From an uncultured Solirubrobacteraceae bacterium (lineage in GTDB: Bacteria; Actinomycetota; Thermoleophilia; Solirubrobacterales; Solirubrobacteraceae), in the NCBI GenBank assembly GCA_955652345.1, contig CATPBV010000013.1, forward strand, positions 1-17,348: DNA of 17,348 nt, read 5' to 3'. Within the stretch, counting starts at the first letter, position 1. The number at the start of each line of letters is the position of its first letter. Shown here piece after piece: positions 13,767 to 17,348 of the stretch. The notes under the pieces are model-generated. The model did no database searches. It was not told the origin of the DNA and saw nothing but the letters and a program-made list of their open reading frames with translations. The position numbers were made by a program, and so were the translations under genes.

Positions 13767-13809
13767 CAGGGATCCGAGGAGCGCCGGCCCACGCGTACGG
13801 CAGGGATCC
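13767..13809. repeat. Paired 9-bp direct repeat in the promoter region of the signalling gene
   Basis: CAGGGATCC occurs at 13767-13775 and again at 13801-13809 (34 bp apart, about three helical turns) in the 214-bp gap upstream of the signalling gene. The gap also contains the most AT-rich stretch nearby (13815-13865), where a promoter is likely, though I cannot fix its boxes. Regulator binding is possible but unproven. Confidence 0.25.
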
Positions 13810-13937
13810 CATAGTGCGCATAATCGACCAAATGCCGGGATTGCTTTAGAAACTTCTGCAAATTGCGCTGGCTTCCGTCGCAGCGGCGCTCGAAGCCTGC
13901 TCGCGCGGGGCCGCCGAGAGCTCACGCGGACCGGGCC

Positions 13938-14672
13938 TTACGGGTGCAGATGCAGCACGTGCCGAACGTGACGCGAGAACCGCCCCAGCGCTCCGTGGAG
14001 GCTCTGTCCGAACCCCGTCACTCCCAGCACCACGACGAAGATTCCGGCGACCAGCGCGAGCGCGGACACCAGGTAGGGCCAGCGTCGCTGAAGGAAGTCA
14101 CGAATCGCCGCCAGGACTTTCGCCGCGCGGTTTCCGGCGAACGTCAGGATCGCGATGATCACGAGCAGCGGCAGGATGAAGCAGACGTTGAAGAGCACCA
14201 GCACCACCACCGTGCGCGCGGGGTCGAGGTCCTGTCCGACCACGGCGGCGATCACCGCGAAGTAGGGGAACGCCGTCGGCAGCTCGACTGCGGTGATCGT
14301 GGCGCCCAGGACCCAGCTCGACTTCCCCTTCGGCTCGAAGTCGGGCATCTCCCGGCTTGAGAGGCGCTCCCGATTGCGCCACAGGTAAACGGCTGCGGCG
14401 ATCATTGCGACCCCAATTACGACCTCGATCGTGTACGCGACCTCATGGTGGGGATGGGGGACAAGCGACAAGAGCAGCTGCCCTGGCCCCAGCGCGATCG
14501 CGATCCCGCCGACCATGTACACCACGAACACTCCGAGCGCGAACTCGGTGACTCGTTCGCGCGGTCGTGGACCCGTGGCGAGATACAGCGCCGGCGCAAC
14601 GGTGGTCGGATTCAGCGAATCCGCCAATCCGATCGACATTGCGATGCCTATCAGACGGATCACACCGGCCAT
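13938..14672 (-). CDS. Sap/GAP-family integral membrane protein (LysE-like superfamily)
   Basis: 244 residues, six predicted membrane helices. The N-terminal motif GLADSLNPTTVAPALYLATG (about 15-34) and the mid-protein GATITAVELPTAFPYFAVIAAV are hallmarks of the Sap (sulfolipid-1-addressing)/GAP group. Mycobacterial members help move complex glycolipids to the cell surface; other members have unknown cargo. A cytosolic loop near 100-120 is charged (RNRERLSSREMPDFEPKGKSS), and the C-terminus is His/Arg-rich. The ATG at 14672 has GGGAAG just upstream but at very short spacing; ATG 14639 (MSIGLADSLNP) is a possible alternative. It is in the same direction as hxlR upstream and the signalling gene downstream, but gaps of 74 and 214 bp leave operon membership open. 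Confidence 0.85.
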   Translation of the reverse strand: MAGVIRLIGIAMSIGLADSLNPTTVAPALYLATGPRPRERVTEFALGVFVVYMVGGIAIALGPGQLLLSLVPHPHHEVAYTIEVVIGVAMIAAAVYLWRNRERLSSREMPDFEPKGKSSWVLGATITAVELPTAFPYFAVIAAVVGQDLDPARTVVVLVLFNVCFILPLLVIIAILTFAGNRAAKVLAAIRDFLQRRWPYLVSALALVAGIFVVVLGVTGFGQSLHGALGRFSRHVRHVLHLHP

Positions 14673-14746
14673 TCTTCCCGGCTGGAGCGGCCTACGCAGT
14701 GCGGTGCGCAGATACGCCGCGTGATCCGGGTCGCGACCGCGTGTCG

Positions 14747-15214
14747 CTAAGCGAAGTGCAGGTCCTCGCCGTCCGCTTCATCGACGGCCTGCTCGCATGT
14801 CGGGCACCACCAGCGCGCCTCGATCGGGGTGCCGCACACCGCGTGGCGCGGGACCGATGAGCCGCCGGTGTTGCGCGTCGCCCAGCCCTCGAGCAATCTG
14901 AGCACGCCGGCGAGCTCCTGTCCCGTTGCGCTCAGCTCGTAGACGAATCGCGGCGGCCGCTCGGAGTAGGCCCTCGCGACGATCAGCGCGTTGTGCTCGA
15001 GATGACGCAGGCGCTGACTGAGGACATTCGGCGCGATTCCACTGACTGCCTCTTGCAACTCGCCGAAGCGGCGGGGCCCGTCAAGCAGGGTGGCGATCAC
15101 GAGCAGCGTCCAGCGGTCGCCGACCGCCGTGAGTGCGTCGGCGAGCGCCGAGTGCGGGTGCTCGTCCGCGCCGGCGGGCGATCCTACGTCGAGGGCTTGC
15201 GGGGAATCGTCCAT
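14747..15214 (-). CDS. HxlR-family winged-helix transcriptional regulator with C-terminal zinc-ribbon-like tail
   Basis: 155 residues. The HxlR winged helix covers about 20-115: ALADALTAVGDRWTLLVIATLLDGPRRFGELQEAV, then APNVLSQRLRHLEHNALIV and the wing RPPRFVYELSATGQEL. These dimeric regulators bind short inverted repeats. The redox cysteine that YodB/HypR-type members carry ten residues before GDRW is Ser here, so classic thiol sensing is unlikely. The tail HAVCGTPIEARWWCPTCEQ offers three Cys and a His that could bind zinc. Start ATG 15214 is chosen because AGGA lies nine bases upstream and the domain begins soon after; the frame is open farther upstream without family-like sequence. It is divergent from the HtrA pair, with a 7-5-7 inverted repeat between them. 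Confidence 0.9.
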   Translation of the reverse strand: MDDSPQALDVGSPAGADEHPHSALADALTAVGDRWTLLVIATLLDGPRRFGELQEAVSGIAPNVLSQRLRHLEHNALIVARAYSERPPRFVYELSATGQELAGVLRLLEGWATRNTGGSSVPRHAVCGTPIEARWWCPTCEQAVDEADGEDLHFA

Positions 15215-15330
15215 CACGATCAATCCTAGGAGGCGGGTCGAGGGCGCTCGCGTCGCCATCGGCCACGCCGCCACAGGCAGCACCGCTTCGAGCGCTCCGA
15301 CGAACCCCTTGGGCGCCCACGCACCCTCCC

Positions 15331-15362
15331 AGTGGTAGACTTGCGATTTGCAAGTCACTACT
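15331..15362. promoter_or_regulatory. Candidate HxlR operator: inverted repeat between hxlR and the HtrA pair
   Basis: The core is GACTTGC (15338-15344), spacer GATTT, GCAAGTC (15350-15356), a perfect match. The dyad continues outward as AGTGGT (15331-15336) against ACTACT (15357-15362), with one mismatch and a one-base offset. ACTTGC-N5-GCAAGT fits the size and symmetry of HxlR-type sites. It lies 44 bp before the first protease gene and 117 bp from hxlR, so it could control both. No firm promoter boxes could be placed. Confidence 0.65.
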
Positions 15363-15399
15363 AGCGGTCCAGGGCTGGACTCCGGCAGAAAGGCAGACA

Positions 15400-16287
15400 A
15401 TGAGTGTGCTAGCTGAAATCGAAAGCACGGTGGACCAGATCGCCACCGCGGCCGGGCCGGCGGTCGTCGGACTCGGGCGAGGCTGGGGCGTCGGCTCAGG
15501 CGTCGTGATCGCACCCGGCCAGGTCTTGACCAACTCCCACAACCTTCGCCATGACGAAGTGCAGGTCACCTTCGCCGACGGACGGCGCGAGGGGGGCCGG
15601 GTGAAGGCGTCCGACCACGACCTCGACATCGCGGTGATCGAGGTCGAGACGGGTGACACCGAGCCGGTGCAATGGCCCGAGGACGGGTCCTCCCCGCAGA
15701 TCGGCCGCGCGGTCTTCGCTCTCGCGAACCCCGGAGGCCGCGGTCTGCGCGTGACGCCAGGGTTCGTTTCCAGCGTGGCGCGAAGCTTCCGAGGCCCTCG
15801 CGGCCGGCGGATCGCCGGCGCGATCGAACACACGGCGCCGCTACCCCGGGGGTCTTCCGGCGGCCCGCTGCTCGACGCCGAGGGGCGCCTCCTGGGGATC
15901 AACTCGATCCGCGTCGATGGCGGACTGATCCTGGCGATTCCCGCCGACCAGGCGCTGCGCGACCGAGTTCAGGCACTCGGGCGAGGCGAGGCGCCGACGC
16001 GGGCTAGACTCGGGGTGGCGATCGCGCCCCCGCGAGTCGCAAGGAGGATGCGCCGGGCGGTCGGGCTCCCCGAGCGCGAGGGAGTGCTGGTGCGGGCCGT
16101 CGAGGACGGCAGCGCCGCGGAGCGCGCCGGGATCGAGCGCGGCGATCTGATCGCGGCAGCGGCCGGTCGCGAGATCGAGCGAGTCGACGTCCTGTACGAG
16201 GCCCTCGACGCTGCCGGAAGCGCGGATCAGCTCGAGCTGACGATCGTGCGCGGCACCGAGGAGCGCAACGTCTCGGTCAAGCTGTGA
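15400..16287 (+). CDS. HtrA/DegP-like serine protease with one PDZ domain (first of a pair)
   Basis: 295 residues. The trypsin-like domain covers about 10-190, with a triad of His47 (TNSHN), Asp76 (LDIAVIEV) and Ser153 (RGSSGGPLL), followed by a PDZ domain at about 205-290 (RLGVAIAPP, GVLVRAVEDGSAAERAGIERGDLIAA). The serine box is GSSGGP instead of the usual GNSGGP. There is no signal peptide, lipobox or N-terminal membrane helix, unlike most HtrA proteins, so it is predicted to be cytosolic. Start ATG 15400 has AAAGG at good spacing. It overlaps the second protease by GTGA. The PDZ would recognise exposed C-termini or regulate oligomer activity. The target is unknown; a chaperone or quality-control role under HxlR control is inferred. 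Confidence 0.9.
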   Translation: MSVLAEIESTVDQIATAAGPAVVGLGRGWGVGSGVVIAPGQVLTNSHNLRHDEVQVTFADGRREGGRVKASDHDLDIAVIEVETGDTEPVQWPEDGSSPQIGRAVFALANPGGRGLRVTPGFVSSVARSFRGPRGRRIAGAIEHTAPLPRGSSGGPLLDAEGRLLGINSIRVDGGLILAIPADQALRDRVQALGRGEAPTRARLGVAIAPPRVARRMRRAVGLPEREGVLVRAVEDGSAAERAGIERGDLIAAAAGREIERVDVLYEALDAAGSADQLELTIVRGTEERNVSVKL

Positions 16288-17276
16288 TCCCCACCGTCAC
16301 AGAAGACGAGCTCGGCAGCGAGGCGCTCGACGCCTATTCGCGCGTCGTGATCGCAGTCGCCGAGCGGCTATCGCCAAGCGTCGCGAACCTCAGAGTGATG
16401 CGGCGGACCCGCGCCGGGCGGGTACCGGCGGGACAGGGCAGTGCGGTAGCCCTCACCACGGACGGCTTCCTGCTCACGTCGGCGCACGTGGTGCCCGGTT
16501 CATCATCGGGCCCAGGCAGGACACGGGCGGGCCGAGCGGCGTTCGTCGACGGACGCGAGCTCGGCTTCGAGGTCGTCGGGGTCGACCGGCTCTCCGACCT
16601 GGCGGTCCTGAGAGCGGACGGCGACAAGCTCGAGCCGGCGACCCTGGGCGAAGCCGAGAAACTGCGAGTCGGACAGCTTGTGGTCGCGATCGGAAACCCG
16701 CACGGGTTCGCCGGCTCGGTCACCGCCGGAGTCGTCTCCGCCCTGGGTCGCTCGCTTCCGGCGCGGGCGGGGCGCACCTTCCGCTACATCGACAACGTGA
16801 TCCAGACCGACGCAGCGCTGAACCCGGGCAACTCCGGCGGGGCCCTCGCCGACAGCCACGGCGAGGTCGTTGGGATCAACACCGCCGTCGCTGGGGTCGG
16901 CCTGGGCCTCGCGGTCCCGATCAACTCAGCGACCCGCCGCATCGTCGGAGCCTTGATGCGCGACGGCCGCGTCCGCCGCGGCTACCTGGGGATCGCCGGC
17001 GGCCCCCGCCCGCTCCCCCCGCACGCTCGGGTTCGGCTCGGACGCGCGAGCTGCGTGGAGATCGTTGAGGTCGTTCCGGACAGCCCGGCGCAGCGGTCGG
17101 GGCTGCGAAGCGAGGATCTGCTGATCGAGCTCGACGGGCACCCGATCGAGCGCGTCGACGACGTCCAGGCGCTGATGACCCACGAGTCGATCGGCCGGCG
17201 GCTGCAAGCGAAAGTGCTGCGGGGCGACAGGTGGCTCGACCTCGAGCTGGCGCCGGCGGAGCTGGCCGAGGGCTGA
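16284..17276 (+). CDS. HtrA/DegP-like serine protease with one PDZ domain (second of a pair)
   Basis: 330 residues. Protease domain about 15-225 with His68 (TSAHVV), Asp105 (LSDLAVLRA) and Ser184 (NPGNSGGAL), all canonical; a PDZ domain follows at about 233-325 (RRGYLGIAGG, VEIVEVVPDSPAQRSGLRSEDLLIELDG). It also lacks a signal peptide and membrane helix. It is closer to standard HtrA than its neighbour, and the two proteins are diverged paralogues, not a recent tandem copy. GTG 16284 overlaps the first gene's TGA (GTGA), which predicts coupled translation and perhaps a mixed oligomer, since HtrA proteins work as trimers or larger assemblies. Two GC hairpins follow its stop. Confidence 0.92.
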   Translation: MIPTVTEDELGSEALDAYSRVVIAVAERLSPSVANLRVMRRTRAGRVPAGQGSAVALTTDGFLLTSAHVVPGSSSGPGRTRAGRAAFVDGRELGFEVVGVDRLSDLAVLRADGDKLEPATLGEAEKLRVGQLVVAIGNPHGFAGSVTAGVVSALGRSLPARAGRTFRYIDNVIQTDAALNPGNSGGALADSHGEVVGINTAVAGVGLGLAVPINSATRRIVGALMRDGRVRRGYLGIAGGPRPLPPHARVRLGRASCVEIVEVVPDSPAQRSGLRSEDLLIELDGHPIERVDDVQALMTHESIGRRLQAKVLRGDRWLDLELAPAELAEG

Positions 17277-17280
17277 GGAG

Positions 17281-17322
17281 CGGGGTCGGCCCGCCGACCC
17301 CGGGCGGAGCGCCTGCGCGCTC
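17281..17322 (+). terminator. Two tandem GC hairpins after the protease pair
   Basis: CGGGGTCGG (17281-17289) pairs perfectly with CCGACCCCG (17294-17302) across a four-base loop, and GAGCGC (17307-17312) pairs with GCGCTC (17317-17322) across CTGC. Neither has a U-run, so these are hairpin-only candidates for transcript ending or 3' protection. A GGAGG at 17333-17337 near the right edge may be the ribosome site of a gene beginning just outside. Confidence 0.4.
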
Positions 17323-17348
17323 GGCTGCCACCGGAGGACAAGCTACAC

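Noticed and set aside
13724..13937. A c-di-GMP riboswitch upstream of the HD-GYP gene
   Set aside because: I looked for the conserved GEMM-type core and paired stems and saw no match.
15215..15514. Possible N-terminal extension of the HxlR regulator
   Set aside because: The frame is open upstream, but the residues are Arg/Pro-rich and unlike HxlR, and the extension would cross the operator and the protease start.
1..17348. Mobile elements, CRISPR, tRNA/rRNA, phage or defence genes
   Set aside because: No transposase, integrase, spaced repeat array, RNA gene sequence or defence-family motif was seen; the gene content reads as ordinary chromosomal metabolism and regulation.

Overview
The window is very GC-rich, densely packed chromosomal DNA from a bacterium. 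Junctions often overlap (GTGA, ATGA, TAGTG), start codons are often GTG, and one or more genes look leaderless. The gene types (Sap/GAP-family membrane protein, HxlR regulator with a C-terminal zinc-ribbon-like tail, paralogous acyl-CoA dehydrogenases and SDRs, signal-less HtrA proteins, Big_14-like Ig domain) fit a high-GC actinobacterium, probably Thermoleophilia/Solirubrobacterales. That placement is inference. I see no tRNA, rRNA, CRISPR array, insertion sequence, integrase or phage gene.

Left part (1-2275, minus strand): a triol/triose uptake operon, MIP channel - dhaK - dhaL (dhaL runs off the left edge). It has a clear sigma70-type promoter (TTGACA-17-TACGTT) and a perfect 7-5-7 inverted repeat just after the expected transcription start. 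The channel would admit glycerol or dihydroxyacetone (DHA), and DhaK/DhaL would phosphorylate DHA to DHAP. Going right: a GFA-fold protein coupled to a small Ig-like protein (2393-3189, plus), a molbindin-like Mop protein (3200-3406, minus) whose Shine-Dalgarno sequence can fold into a hairpin, and a class I fructose-bisphosphate aldolase (3511-4536, plus). The aldolase also handles DHAP, so the left third has a triose-phosphate theme. An alpha/beta hydrolase overlaps the aldolase stop codon.

Middle (5427-12009): lipid or acyl-CoA type redox genes. A tight plus-strand run holds an acyl-CoA dehydrogenase, an SDR with the YX6K active-site spacing of FabL/FabI enoyl reductases, and a zinc MDR alcohol dehydrogenase. 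Three small proteins follow (unknown, SRPBCC-like, unknown). Then come a divergent ACAD10/11-like dehydrogenase (minus) and a classical SDR (plus), separated by only about 28 bp.

Right part (12029-17348): a signalling protein (pseudo-receiver, coiled coil, GAF, HD-GYP) is split by a single in-frame TAA inside its HD-GYP domain. Next are a Sap/GAP-family membrane protein, an HxlR-type repressor, and, divergent from it, two overlapping HtrA-like serine proteases without signal peptides. A perfect 7-5-7 inverted repeat lies between hxlR and the protease pair and is a good candidate for the HxlR operator. The strongest leads are this HxlR/twin-HtrA module, the dha operator, the interrupted HD-GYP gene and the back-to-back ACAD/SDR promoter.
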